Shown here: positions 42,938-52,139 of the stretch, piece by piece
Position numbering within the stretch: the first letter of the stretch is position 1
How the letters are laid out: every line of letters starts with the position of its first letter
Assembly (NCBI GenBank): GCA_049323615.1
Contig: JBMOPD010000037.1
Location: 1 to 59,860 of the forward strand
DNA length: 59,860 nt
Direction of reading: 5' to 3'
Origin: JBMOPD01 sp049323615
GTDB lineage: Bacteria; Bacillota; Desulfotomaculia; Desulfotomaculales; Desulfocucumaceae
Notes under the pieces: generated by a model
What the model was told of the DNA's origin: nothing
What the model saw: only the letters and a program-made list of their open reading frames with translations
The model's database searches: none
Program-made: the position numbers and the translations under genes

Positions 42938-44422
42938 TTAAGAAAAATTCAGGTATACTTTAATAACCGGAGGTCCTGTTTCCTTTTGATCTGATTCCTC
43001 CGGCCCCAGTCTGGCCATGTATATGTCTCCCCATCTTTCTTCGGTATTTGTTATGGCGGTTATAATATAGCCTTTGCCACCGGCCGGCAGCATAAAAACC
43101 CAGGGTTCGGCAATGCTCCTGCCCAACTCTTTCTTCCACAGCCTGTTTCCGTCTGAATCAGTCTTGATAATGTAAATATTTGAACCGTCATGGTAATCTA
43201 CTTCTCCGCCGGCGATAATGTAACCACCGTCGCCCGACTGCTGTACGTGGGAACCCCAAACATATTCCTTATCTTCAAAGGTTCTTTCCCAAACCTTTTC
43301 GCCAAGGGCGTTGGTTTTAATCAGCCGGGCAGAACTGCCTTCACCAAAGGGGCGGGTGTCGCCGAGAACAACAAATCCGCCGTCCCCTGTCTGCCGCACC
43401 GCTACGCCGTAGTCATGGTTGTCCCCGCCCAGGGATCTTTCCCAGGCCAGTTGTCCGGAGGCGTCAACCTTGAACAGGTAGATGTTTTCCCAGCCCTGAA
43501 AAGACCCGGTGGTGCCCGCCAGAATCCAGCCCCCGTCGCCGGTTGGGCGCATTTCCTTGATAAAATCAGGGCCCCTGCCGCCTACAGTCTTCTCCCAAAC
43601 CCTGTTTCCGGAGGAGTCGGTCTTAACCAGGTAAATGTTGTCGTCACCGCTTCTTTGAGCACACGTTCTGCCGGCCATTAGGCACCCCCCGTCACCGGCC
43701 TCCCGTACAACCTGTACATTGTCGTCGCCCGCGCCACCGAAGGTTTTTTCCCAGACCTTTTCCCCTGAATTACTTATCCTGATCAGGTAGGCGTCATAAT
43801 CGCCCCCGGCGCTGAAGGAATTGGAACTGCCCGCAATCAGGCACCCCCCATCGCCGGTCTTCTCCATGGAGGTCATATAATCGTCTTTTTCCCCGCCGAA
43901 GGTCTTTTCCCACACTTTATCCCCGGCGGGGTTGACCTTGATTATGGTAATATTGCGTGATGACTCATTGGCCATTCTGTAGGAGAATTCCGGCGTCAGT
44001 CCGATTATTAACCCGCCGTCATCCGTCTGCAGAGCACCGCCAACTCCGTCACAGTCCTCGGCAAGCACCTTCTCCCAGACCTTTTTGCCGTTAGCATCGA
44101 CCTTGATTGCGCAGGCGCTTACAGTGCCGTGAGTATCTCTTCTCCAGTCCACACCAGGCCTTTTTTCCACCACCGTCACATAACCTCCGTCACCGGCCTG
44201 CGACAGGGCAATTACACGATCCCGGTAACCGGGCCAGCCCAGGGTGTTTTCCCACTCCACCCCCGGCCCTTCCCCCGCCGGCGCAGGAGCCGGCGCCGGG
44301 ACCAGGAGAAATAAAGAGAGAGCCAATAATACCGGTTTCAGGCTTTTCAGCAAATTCCTACGCGTTCGCCCGCCTGTAAAGTCACCCGTTTCTTTCCGCC
44401 GGCCACTACCGATGGTAATCAC
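42938..44422 (-). CDS. Secreted repeat protein, truncated stalk domain
   Basis: 494 residues. A signal helix is followed by about eight copies of a 50-residue repeat with consensus GDGGYIIAG-x-NIYLIKTDSSGNRVWEKTFGG. This is a probable beta-propeller or beta-strand repeat. The C-terminus (KVYLNFS) ends where the paralogue at 48398 continues into a copper-amine-oxidase-N/stalk domain. The gene therefore looks truncated at its 3' end. A stop appears after PPVIKVYLNFS. The function is unknown; cell-surface location is inferred. Confidence 0.75.
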   Translation of the reverse strand: MITIGSGRRKETGDFTGGRTRRNLLKSLKPVLLALSLFLLVPAPAPAPAGEGPGVEWENTLGWPGYRDRVIALSQAGDGGYVTVVEKRPGVDWRRDTHGTVSACAIKVDANGKKVWEKVLAEDCDGVGGALQTDDGGLIIGLTPEFSYRMANESSRNITIIKVNPAGDKVWEKTFGGEKDDYMTSMEKTGDGGCLIAGSSNSFSAGGDYDAYLIRISNSGEKVWEKTFGGAGDDNVQVVREAGDGGCLMAGRTCAQRSGDDNIYLVKTDSSGNRVWEKTVGGRGPDFIKEMRPTGDGGWILAGTTGSFQGWENIYLFKVDASGQLAWERSLGGDNHDYGVAVRQTGDGGFVVLGDTRPFGEGSSARLIKTNALGEKVWERTFEDKEYVWGSHVQQSGDGGYIIAGGEVDYHDGSNIYIIKTDSDGNRLWKKELGRSIAEPWVFMLPAGGKGYIITAITNTEERWGDIYMARLGPEESDQKETGPPVIKVYLNFS

Positions 44423-44439
44423 TTACAATTCCCCCTCAG

Positions 44440-45891
44440 TTAATCCTGGAACCTCACCAGCTGGTTTTTATTAAAGCTCCATTCCGGGGTATTCAGTGTT
44501 TCTCCGAAAGCTACCGGATACCAAGGGCTGATTTCTTCGTTCCGGGGATTCTTTAAAATATGAATATCCTGGGCCGGCATGTAACTCTGCGCCAGCATAA
44601 AAAGCTTCTCCCCGGTGGTGCGGTTTTCAGCCATATCAACCACAATCACGCAGTGGCCCGGGTCCTCTCCCTTTAAAAACACGTCCCCTATCTTCATATC
44701 TTCCAGGGGGACGTTCTTCATTTCCCCGGACAGGGAGAGGGTTCCCGCATAGGCGAAGACCATGTCCAGGTATTGCCTGAAATTGCCGTAATCGTTGGAA
44801 TAGCCCGCTCTTTTCACCCAGAAGGCCTTATTTCCATCCACCACGATCCTGTTTCCCTGCATCCAGGTTGTGTAGTCCGCTTTGAATCCGCTGGTAAAGT
44901 TGAAGTGTATCCTGTCATACAGCCCTTTTCCGTAAAGGTATTCCGCCCTCAGCCTGATCACCGCGTCGGCGCACTGCTGCAGGTCCCTGTCCCCCACATC
45001 CAGGTCGATCACCGCCTCGTAAACGTCTCCTGGTTTTAGCGACCCGTTGTAGTATTTGACTTTCGACCCGGGAGGCTTCAGGGGCAAATCCCTCAAATAC
45101 CGCCCGAAGGACCCGTCTGCCGCTTCAACCCTGGTGAACCCTGCGGGGGGGGTTATTCTTTCCCGGATGATCCTTCCGTTCCGGTTGATCAATTGAGAGT
45201 TTTCCGGTGCCGCTGTGGCCGCAATTTCATCATGGGTAGCCCGACCGTCCCCGGTGATTGATATAGCCGGCCCCAGGAAGCGGGGTTTTGACCCGGCGGC
45301 AATCTGGAGAAAGGCCTTGACCCGGGCCGGCACTTCCCGCAGGTGGTATATTCCGGCCCCCGCGTAAGCGTGCCTGTCGGCTCTTATGCCCACGGCCTGC
45401 AGGCCCAGCCTGCGGGCCGTGTATACCGCCCTGGGAAGGTGAAAGTCCTGGGTGACGATGACCGCCGAATTGACCCGGAACACTTCCCTGGCCCGGTACA
45501 TGCTGTCATAGGTGGAAAACCCGGCGTGATCCATAAAGATGTCCCGTGCCGGAACACCCCCGGCCTCGGCGTACTTTCTCATGCTGTTTACCTCATCGTA
45601 GGAGGACCTGCCGTGGTCGCCGGTCATCAGTAATTTTTCCACCTTTCCCTGTTTGTAAAGGTCGACGGCGGTGCTTACCCGGTCGGCCAGCATGTCGCAC
45701 AGCTGCCCGTCCGGGGAGACGTAGGCCCCCGGCATAATGGCGGTGTGGGCACCGGTGAATGATCCGGCCTGCACAATGTTTTCCCTCCCGGATGTGACGA
45801 TCACCGCATTGATCACAAAGACCGCGAACGACAGGAGAAGCGCGATAATCAAAGTGAATTTAACAGCCTTGCCTTTCAAAGAAAACGCCAT
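44440..45891 (-). CDS. SanA/YdcF (DUF218)-DUF4846 fusion protein
   Basis: 483 residues. An N-terminal membrane helix (about 10-30) precedes a DUF218/SanA-type domain (about 45-205; MPGAYVSPDG, LLMTGDHGRSSYDEV, VTQDFHLPRAVY). A DUF4846 domain follows (about 235-480), with YLRDLPLKPPGSKVKYYNG, IDLDVGDRDLQQCADAVIRLR, WMQGNRI and LAQSYMPAQDIHILKNP. SanA-like proteins act in envelope permeability. DUF4846 has no known function. I infer a surface-exposed envelope protein. It lies downstream of a decayed TPR gene on the same strand. Confidence 0.8.
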   Translation of the reverse strand: MAFSLKGKAVKFTLIIALLLSFAVFVINAVIVTSGRENIVQAGSFTGAHTAIMPGAYVSPDGQLCDMLADRVSTAVDLYKQGKVEKLLMTGDHGRSSYDEVNSMRKYAEAGGVPARDIFMDHAGFSTYDSMYRAREVFRVNSAVIVTQDFHLPRAVYTARRLGLQAVGIRADRHAYAGAGIYHLREVPARVKAFLQIAAGSKPRFLGPAISITGDGRATHDEIAATAAPENSQLINRNGRIIRERITPPAGFTRVEAADGSFGRYLRDLPLKPPGSKVKYYNGSLKPGDVYEAVIDLDVGDRDLQQCADAVIRLRAEYLYGKGLYDRIHFNFTSGFKADYTTWMQGNRIVVDGNKAFWVKRAGYSNDYGNFRQYLDMVFAYAGTLSLSGEMKNVPLEDMKIGDVFLKGEDPGHCVIVVDMAENRTTGEKLFMLAQSYMPAQDIHILKNPRNEEISPWYPVAFGETLNTPEWSFNKNQLVRFQD

Positions 45892-45966
45892 CTTAACCCC
45901 CGGCTGATTTCATCTAAATTTTCCCAAACGTCCGCTCAAAGAATGCAGAGCGGAGAAATGCCGATG

Positions 45967-46740
45967 CTATTTTTCCATCCTGTTGTTTACGCTTGCTCTC
46001 CGCCTCGAACAGCAGAGCCAAAATATGATTCCCGGCAGCGCCGGCAGCCCTCCTATAACAGCCATAAAAAGGTAATTCCCTTCCCATGGACCACCGGAAA
46101 TATTGTTGGGCCGCGCAGTGTCTTTACTGTCCGGGCCGCGCGTTTCTTGCGCATTGTCCTTTATCACCGCCGCATCGTTTTTGTTCCGCCGGACATCGCC
46201 CGTATCCAGCCGGTGCCCGGCCATATCCACCGCATATACCCGGCAATATAAACTGCTTTCCGGTGAAGGCGCCGAAAAAACGTAATCCTCCGGGTAACCT
46301 TCCGGCCCGTAACGCGGCGGGTATGCCTTGTCCCGGTTTTCATGAATCATGAACTTTATCCCGTTCTCAACATACCATAGGTCAAACCCAATATGTACCA
46401 GGTCCTCATCCCCGTCTTCCACGTAATACTTAAAACAAAGAGGTGTGGGCGCTTCCGGACTTGCCGGCGAAATTGTTACCTTCTTAAGAACCGGGGCCGC
46501 GCTGCCGTCGGGTATTTTTTCGGCGGCGTAATCAGGGAGAAGGGATTCCAGCCAGCGCTGCAGGATTTTACTGGACATTAAATCATTAAGTCGGCTGGAA
46601 TTTTTAAAACCTGCTATATCTTTTTCAATTTTCTCGACCAGAGCCGACAGTTCCTTTATTCGTCCCTCTTTAAGGTATAAATTACCCAGGTAATAATAAG
46701 CCTCCGGACTGCCATGTCCGCTTTTTATTTGCCGCTCCTA
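45967..46740 (-). pseudogene. Decayed TPR-containing gene, C-terminal membrane protein remnant
   Basis: From the ATG at 46578 the frame gives 203 residues with a hydrophilic domain, one membrane helix near the C-terminus and a basic end. In the same frame upstream, the sequence encodes SPEAYYYLGNLYLKEGRI, a TPR-like repeat, back to a TAG at 46738-46740. Beyond the TAG lie more residues of the same kind (RYHYHLGHVEFGQEM). There is no start codon between 46740 and 46578 and no ribosome binding site at 46578. The gene is therefore interrupted. Confidence 0.6.
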
Positions 46741-46998
46741 CATTTCCTGGCCGAATTCGACATGTCCCAGGTGATAGTGGTAGCGTACTCCTGAACCTTA
46801 TGTGTCTACAAAGCGCCGGATGTTACACGTGATTTTTTTAAATGTTGGTATACAGCACAGGATAACTTGTGTTGTATAAAAAGCCGGTTAAGGTTAAAAT
46901 CAGGACAGACAATGCAACACAGCCGATATTAATCCAAAATATAACAATTTATACTAAAGGCAGGGATTCGAAAACCTCCCCAACAATGCTAAACAGGA
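46741..46998. other. Intergenic remnant and possible promoter
   Basis: The first 60 bp are the antisense of the decayed TPR frame. The rest is AT-rich. I see no clear -35/-10 pair, although TATAAA (around 46877) could contribute to the downstream plus-strand gene. Confidence 0.35.
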
Positions 46999-48246
46999 GT
47001 GCTTGTCAAAGTGTATAAAGCGAAAAATGACAGTGGGGAACACCCACTAAAGCACAAATGGTCATTCACCGCCAGATTCCGGGCCGGTGCTTACGGCTGG
47101 AAGGCAAGTAAACTGGCCGTACAGAGAATCAGGGAGGCTGTCCGCGAGATTAAGGCTGTTAACAGGCACGACCGACTTCCGGCGGCGGAAGGAGCAGTTC
47201 TTTTTATCGAGAAGCTGGTTCCGGCGATTAGGGATGTCGACAGCTCGTCCGGCGCCCTGGGAACGGCCGCCAACAATGCCCTGAGGGATCTTGCCGGGAT
47301 TATCGCGCATGCCGAAGTGGATCCGCAAACCAGGGAAAAATGGCTGGAACGCATCTGGGAGGCGGTACAAAATGACGGATACGGCTACCTCGACACCCTG
47401 CCGGATATCTGGGGGGAGCTTTGTGTAAATAAAGAGATTGCCTCCCGCTGGGCGGACAGGTTTATCGATACAGTAAAACATAGCTGGCAGCAAGGGGGTT
47501 ATTTTGCAGGCATTCCGGCCTGCCTGTCCTGCCTCTTAGCCGCCGGGCGCTACGAAGAATTATTAGATCTACTTGAACAAGCCCCGCACATTTGGTGGGC
47601 ATACCGGCGTTTCGGCGTGCGGGCGCTTTTAAAGCTCGGGCGTAAAGCTGAAGCGCTGCGCTACGCGAAGGAATCATGCGGTTTAAATGACAACCATATT
47701 GAGATGGAAGAAATGTGCGAGGAAATTCTCCTTTCATCCGGGCTCCGGGAAGATGCATACCGCCAGTACGCTATTCCGCGGCTGGCTTCCATGCCCGGGC
47801 TGGCCAGTTTTCGCAAGGTGGCCAAAAAGTACCCGGAAAAAGGCAAGAAGGAAATTTTACATGACGCCGTTGACAGTACCCCTGATGAACCGGGCAAGTG
47901 GTTTGCCACCGCCAGGCAGTTGGAAATTCCGGATCTGGCCGTGGAACTTGCCTGGAGTTCCCCTGTCGACCCAAGGACTTTAAACCGGGCGGCAAGGGAA
48001 TACCGGGAAAGCAACCCGGACTTCGCCATGGATTTTGCAATGGCTTCACTGCACTGGATGTCCCAGGGGTGGGGCTATCATATTACGGCGCTTGATGTCC
48101 TTTCCGCTCACTCAATAGCCATGGAAGCAGCTCGGAAACTCGGTAAGGAAAAAGAGGTCCGGGTTCGGATATCCGGAATTGTGAAAAAGGATTCTTCTCC
48201 GGGAATGTTCCTTAAACAAGTCCTCGATAACTACACCCACATTTGA
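46999..48246 (+). CDS. DUF6880-like protein
   Basis: 415 residues, helical, with the pattern FRAGAYGWKASKLAVQRI, AAEGAVLFIEKL, VDSSSGALGTAANNAL, PDIWGELCVNKEIASRWADR, RFGVRALLKLGRKAEALRYA and KKYPEKGKKEIL. I recognise this as the DUF6880-type family found scattered in bacteria, often as an isolated gene. No catalytic motif is evident and the function is unknown. Start codons are GTG at 46999 or GTG at 47011, and AGGAG sits at the better distance for the latter. Its lone occurrence suggests transfer. Confidence 0.6.
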   Translation: MLVKVYKAKNDSGEHPLKHKWSFTARFRAGAYGWKASKLAVQRIREAVREIKAVNRHDRLPAAEGAVLFIEKLVPAIRDVDSSSGALGTAANNALRDLAGIIAHAEVDPQTREKWLERIWEAVQNDGYGYLDTLPDIWGELCVNKEIASRWADRFIDTVKHSWQQGGYFAGIPACLSCLLAAGRYEELLDLLEQAPHIWWAYRRFGVRALLKLGRKAEALRYAKESCGLNDNHIEMEEMCEEILLSSGLREDAYRQYAIPRLASMPGLASFRKVAKKYPEKGKKEILHDAVDSTPDEPGKWFATARQLEIPDLAVELAWSSPVDPRTLNRAAREYRESNPDFAMDFAMASLHWMSQGWGYHITALDVLSAHSIAMEAARKLGKEKEVRVRISGIVKKDSSPGMFLKQVLDNYTHI

Positions 48247-48397
48247 TGAAACACGCAGGTAACGCTTTTCAAGGGCAAGGAATTATATTTAAAAGTTTAC
48301 CGCGCCCTGGATGTTCTTTATCCCTTTACCGGATAAATTTATCTGATTTACGTAGCGTTTGAGCCGGCAAGAAAAATTGTTAAGGGAGAGATTGCGC

Positions 48398-49497
48398 ATG
48401 GTAAATCTTTGGGCAGTCGGCTCAAGATCACTGGCCTTATTGATTTTTCTCTTTTCTTTCATCATTCCGGGCGCGTCCCCGGCCCTGGCGGGGGAAGTAC
48501 CGCAAGTGGAGTGGGAAAGAACCTTCGGTGGGGACGAGTCGGACTTTGGTTACTATGTCTCGCAGACCAGTGACGGATTACCGGCTTCACATTTGTTAAG
48601 GCCAACAAAGGTGATGTTTACCTGTTAAAGATTGATGCCGCCGGGAACAGGCAGTGGGAGAAAACTTTCGGCGGCAGCGGATTTGACGTGGGCAAATCCG
48701 TCCGGCAGACCAGCGACGGGGGTTACGTTATCGCCGGCACTGTAATTTCCTCCGATTACAGGGACTATGACATTTTTCTGATGAAGACGGACGCCTCGGG
48801 AAACAGGATCTGGGAAAAGAACCTGGGTGGAGACGGAGATGACTTCATCTATTCCGTGGCCCTGAGCGGTGACGGAGGGTATATTTTGGCGGGTATAACA
48901 AACTCATTCGGCGACGGCAGAAGTACTGTTTATGCGGTCAAAACAGACGCTTCCGGCAACAAGATCTGGGAGAAACATTTTGGCGGAGATGGTATCGCTT
49001 CCGGTCAGCATGTATGTTCCGACCGGGATGGCGGATTTATCATCGTTGGCGGTAAAGAGGTGAAGGAAGGCACTACCGGTAAAAACAACGATGTTGCATT
49101 GTTCAAACTGAAGTCTGTAGAAACGACAGAGGCCGGCCCTCAATTCCTCCCCGTCAGAGTATTTATAAACGGCAGCCTGATTAACCTGGAGGTCCCGCCT
49201 GTAATCGAAAACGGCCGTGCCCTGGTACCCTTCCGGGCCGTCGGAGAGGCCTTGGGGGCCGGGGTTGACTGGGACGGCACCAATCGGACAGTCACCCTTA
49301 CCCGGGCAGACACGGTAATCAGGCTTAAAATCGGTGACCCGGCGGCCCTTGTGAACGACAAGGCCGTCATTCTTGACGCTCCGGCCGTTATCATCAACGG
49401 CCGCACCCTTGTTCCCCTGCGGTTTATCGGTGAATCCCTGGGGGCTGACGTGCGGTGGGACGGTGCACAAAGAGTGATAACCGTCAAAAGTCAGTAA
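48398..49497 (+). pseudogene. Secreted repeat-stalk protein, frameshifted paralogue
   Basis: The ATG at 48398 follows GGGAGAG. A signal peptide and the first repeat (WERTFGGDESDFGYYVSQTSDG) are in one frame. After about 48578 the coding sense moves to another frame (ITGFTFVKANKGDVYLLKID) and continues to 49497. Later parts are repeat units and two stalk motifs (copper-amine-oxidase N-domain-like, LINLEVPPVIENGRALVPFRA and ALVNDKAVILDAPAVIING). A small deletion at 48575-48585 therefore breaks an otherwise intact gene. Sequencing error is a possible alternative. Confidence 0.75.
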
Positions 49498-49513
49498 TCG
49501 ATTAGAGGGGGCC

Positions 49514-49534
49514 GGCAGGCCCTTGGGTCCTGCC
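49514..49534 (+). terminator. Possible terminator hairpin after the stalk gene
   Basis: GGCAGG and CCTGCC enclose a 9-base loop, with further GGCCGG/CCGGCC complement outside. It stands 15 bp past the stop at 49497, but no T-run follows, so the call is weak. Confidence 0.3.
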
Positions 49535-49648
49535 CCTACCGGCCTACACTAATCCTATTCTTCTCCATTGGGAAGCTACATCTACATCTATAAGTAAAAT
49601 GTTTGCACGGGGAACTCTTATATTATAAAACCATTCCCCAAATATAAA

Positions 49649-50089
49649 TCAAACGGCTGTTTTAAGGGGAAGATGCTCAACCTTGGTCATAACTGTAACT
49701 CCCAGAGCATCAAGGATTCTCTGGGCCTTTTCTACAGAAATGCCATGGTATTCATTTCGTTCATCCTTAGATACCTGTGCTTCTGAAACGTTTAAACGCC
49801 TAGCTAATTCGCTTTGAGAAATTCCCAGAGATATTCTAATACCAATTAATAGCTTACCAAGACCCTGCAAGTTTATTAAAGCATTAAAATCACCCCTTTT
49901 TATCTTCTCATAATATTCAACTTCTTCTTTTAACTGTTCATGAAAAGATAATGCAGGCTCCATAGCACGGTTAACTTCCTCTTCTGCGAGCCCTAATTCT
50001 TGCAATTTTTCTTTCTGCAATTTAATATACTCACGATCTTGTTCAAGTCTTTGCACCATTTCCTGGTATTCTTTTTCAGTTCTAATCAT
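49649..50089 (-). CDS. XRE-family antitoxin (HigA-like)
   Basis: 146 residues. A long helical N-terminus (about 1-80) precedes a helix-turn-helix domain (LIGIRISLGISQSELARRLNVSEAQVSKDERN). The last residues form a short tail. The gene follows the nucleotidyltransferase-like gene on the same strand, with a 22-bp gap. This is the common two-gene layout of toxin-antitoxin modules. The palindrome upstream of the pair (50712-50727) is the likely autoregulatory site. Confidence 0.75.
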   Translation of the reverse strand: MIRTEKEYQEMVQRLEQDREYIKLQKEKLQELGLAEEEVNRAMEPALSFHEQLKEEVEYYEKIKRGDFNALINLQGLGKLLIGIRISLGISQSELARRLNVSEAQVSKDERNEYHGISVEKAQRILDALGVTVMTKVEHLPLKTAV

Positions 50090-50111
50090 TTTTTAAGTCA
50101 TCCTTTCCAAC

Positions 50112-50681
50112 TTACCTAATCACTTTTATTATTCCTTTTGGTTCATAAGTATGTCTTTGTATTCTAAAAGCAGCGGGAAATTGCAGCTCGTTACCATGTT
50201 TATCTTTAATTCCAGACATTAGATTTTCAAAATGTGGGTAAAGTTCCACGCGATATTTGTGCCACATTGGAAGCTGCTTTTTATCAAACCCCCTGTATGG
50301 TTTTCTGCTGGCAGGGTCCCAAGTCCAAATTTTATCCGGCTCCAATTTATTTAATTTTCTTTGTAGGTCCCCCGTCGCAAAACTTACCACATCCGTTACG
50401 AAATACCCATCGATATCGTTAGGGTGTAACTTCATCTCGACAAATGAACCGTTAATAAAAATTTCCGTAATTCCAACAGCCCACAATTGCTCTACCATAA
50501 TTTTCAAATTCTCTACCAATTTACGTCTCCATTGTTTATCCCAATTCTCTACTCCAGGAGGTCCTACCACCAGGATAGATTCTTTTATTTCTTCGAGTGT
50601 CAAAGGGTAGTCTTTTGGAGGTAGAAGTCCTCTCTCATCAAACTCCAACACGTCTTGATACCTCACATTATTATTGGTCAA
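50112..50681 (-). CDS. Nucleotidyltransferase-fold toxin (DUF6932-like)
   Basis: 189 residues. The sequence INGSFVEMKLHPNDIDGYF contains the GS-x10-DxD pattern of minimal nucleotidyltransferases (MNT type). N-terminal DERGLLPPKDYPLTLEEIKE recalls the DUF6932 family. Such toxins transfer nucleotides onto target molecules. The first codon is uncertain. TTG at 50681 has no ribosome binding site, whereas GTG at 50651 follows TGAGGT and would give 179 residues beginning just before LEFDERGLL. It pairs with the downstream XRE gene. Confidence 0.65.
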   Translation of the reverse strand: MTNNNVRYQDVLEFDERGLLPPKDYPLTLEEIKESILVVGPPGVENWDKQWRRKLVENLKIMVEQLWAVGITEIFINGSFVEMKLHPNDIDGYFVTDVVSFATGDLQRKLNKLEPDKIWTWDPASRKPYRGFDKKQLPMWHKYRVELYPHFENLMSGIKDKHGNELQFPAAFRIQRHTYEPKGIIKVIR

Positions 50682-51304
50682 AGCAATATGTTCTATACAT
50701 ATATATTAACATTAACCTACAGGTTAACACAACAATTCTATATCCATTTATAAATTTTTGTAGCAATGCCAGGGGATGTAACAATGGTATTTTGGGGACT
50801 GCCATAAAGACGGCTCCTTCTGTCTGCATATTTAGCCTCGCAAGCCTGGCCCGACGCTCACCTGTGTTCAGCCCCTGACGGGGAACCCTCGGAGGCCGTC
50901 CTGCAGGTCGATTAAATTTACGACCCACAATGCATAGGGAAGCGGCGGCAATTATAGAAGGTTTTTAAAGATGCGTTAGCAAAAGGTTAGCAAAAAGGCC
51001 TCCTCTAATCCGGGAGACCTAACTGGATGTAATAACTATGGCTCTTACCTGCCGGGAGGATAGGGCAATATTGGAGTACAACCCGAGCGCCCGGTAAGGG
51101 TTAGGCCGGAATCGCCATGCTCAATAATGCGTGCAGGGGCCTGGTGCGCAACGCTCCAGACCCACTGCCCGATTGCAAAGCTATTGTTCATAGTTCTACT
51201 TTTCCGCAGGGGGATCCGACTTCCGCATTTTACCAATACCTGAGCGGGCAAAAGTCCACCTTCCAAGGTACCTAAATAACTGTCAGCAGTCAGGGTTTTT
51301 CCAG
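50682..51304. other. Accessory intergenic stretch
   Basis: About 620 bp without a confident gene. It contains the TA operator (50712-50727) and two copies of GTTAGCAAAA about 10 bp apart near 50977-50996. There is also a short minus-strand frame (51045-51266) with WVWSVAHQAPARIIEHG. That frame looks like a fragment of a larger protein, and I cannot name the family. Direct repeats and fragments point to past recombination. Confidence 0.4.
50712..50727 (-). promoter_or_regulatory. Palindromic operator upstream of the TA pair
   Basis: TTAACCT-AC-AGGTTAA is a perfect 7-bp inverted repeat with a 2-base spacer. It lies 30 bp upstream of the toxin start, with AT-rich promoter-like sequence in between. 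The XRE protein encoded by the second gene is the obvious candidate to bind it. Confidence 0.5.
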
Positions 51305-51850
51305 ATGTTTCACTCGTTTATCTTTATCTTTGTCTACTTGCTGACAACTTTGTTGTGTTCCTGCGCATGCCGGCCTGGAACTATTGTGAATCAGCCCTCC
51401 AGGCAGGATCCTGCCAATGAAGTCGAAACAGCACCAAAAACAGGGGCTTTTTTTAAATACGCGGTATTCGGCGACTCAAAGATATGCCGGACCGTCCCCG
51501 CTGGCAGGGGAACACGGTGCTTTCAAAAATGTTGACAGAATAAACCGGGAAGACCCGGCCTTGGTAATCTACCTGGGGGACGGCCCGGACAGGGGTGGCC
51601 CGGTATCAGATATGCGTACCTATAGAGAGACCCTGGAAGAATTAAAGCCGCCCTGGCACCCCGCCGTAGGCAACCACGAAATTATTGGCGGCGCAGGCCG
51701 GGCGGAGACAAAGGCGACGGTGAAGAGAATTTTAGAACTTTAAGGACGGGGATACAACCCACATTATAATCGGTGGCGGCAGAGCGGACCTTTACGCCCC
51801 ACCGGAAGCCGGAGGCTTCTTTCATTATGTCCTGTGCAAAGACATGTATT
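51305..51850 (+). pseudogene. Decayed metallophosphatase gene
   Basis: A signal-like N-terminus and FFKYAVFGDSK (first metal motif) are in one frame. The next motif YLGDGPDRG and AVGNHEIIGG are in a second frame. The typical end segment THIIIGGGRADLYAPPEAG lies in a third register after a stop near 51741. The order and spacing match calcineurin-like metallophosphatases of the purple-acid/3',5'-cyclic type. At least two frameshifts and a loss of middle sequence make it nonfunctional. Confidence 0.7.
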
Positions 51851-51944
51851 TTGCGTATGCATTTGGCATTGTAAAGGGCAGGTTAAGTCCCAGGGCAATG
51901 CCTGCGGCAAGGCCCAAAACCGCCAGCGATATCCCGGCCCACAT
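51825..51944 (-). pseudogene. 5' fragment of a DUF1290 small basic protein gene
   Basis: The ATG at 51944 follows GAGGTGG. The frame gives MWAGISLAVLGLAAGIALG, continuing with LPFTMPNAYAKYMS, the conserved N-terminus of the DUF1290 (small basic protein) family, which normally lies beside cell-division genes. It stops after about 39 residues, where the family usually has about 110. The rest is replaced by the metallophosphatase remnant, so the joint near 51830 is a recombination scar. Confidence 0.7.
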
Positions 51945-52065
51945 TTTTCCACCTCTGTTTTCAGAAGGCCAGATAACTCCTAAACAATCGGTCATTTTCA
52001 ACCACATTGTATGATTTCTCAGCTTCAGCGCCGCCTTCAGCACCGCTGCGGAAAGTTTCTTCCAA

Positions 52066-52105
52066 GACGCCCAGCGCCGGGAATATACTTCCCGTGCCAG
52101 GCGTC
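52066..52105. repeat. Long imperfect hairpin
   Basis: GACGCCCAGCGCCGGGAA and TTCCCGTGCCAGGCGTC pair with a few mismatches around a 5-base loop. It is about 35 bp beyond the end of the repeat protein gene at 52140. It could be its terminator, but no T-run is present on either strand. Confidence 0.4.
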
Positions 52106-52139
52106 AAGAACTGGTATAGTTGTTATTCAGGTAATCCGA

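Noticed and set aside
48359..48397. Start of the stalk-protein gene at the TTG near 48359
   Set aside because: The ATG at 48398 has GGGAGAG in front and begins directly before the signal peptide.
50671..50928. 85-codon minus-strand frame upstream of the TA pair
   Set aside because: No recognisable domain, no ribosome site, and it runs through the palindromic operator. It could be a fragment, but I cannot support it.
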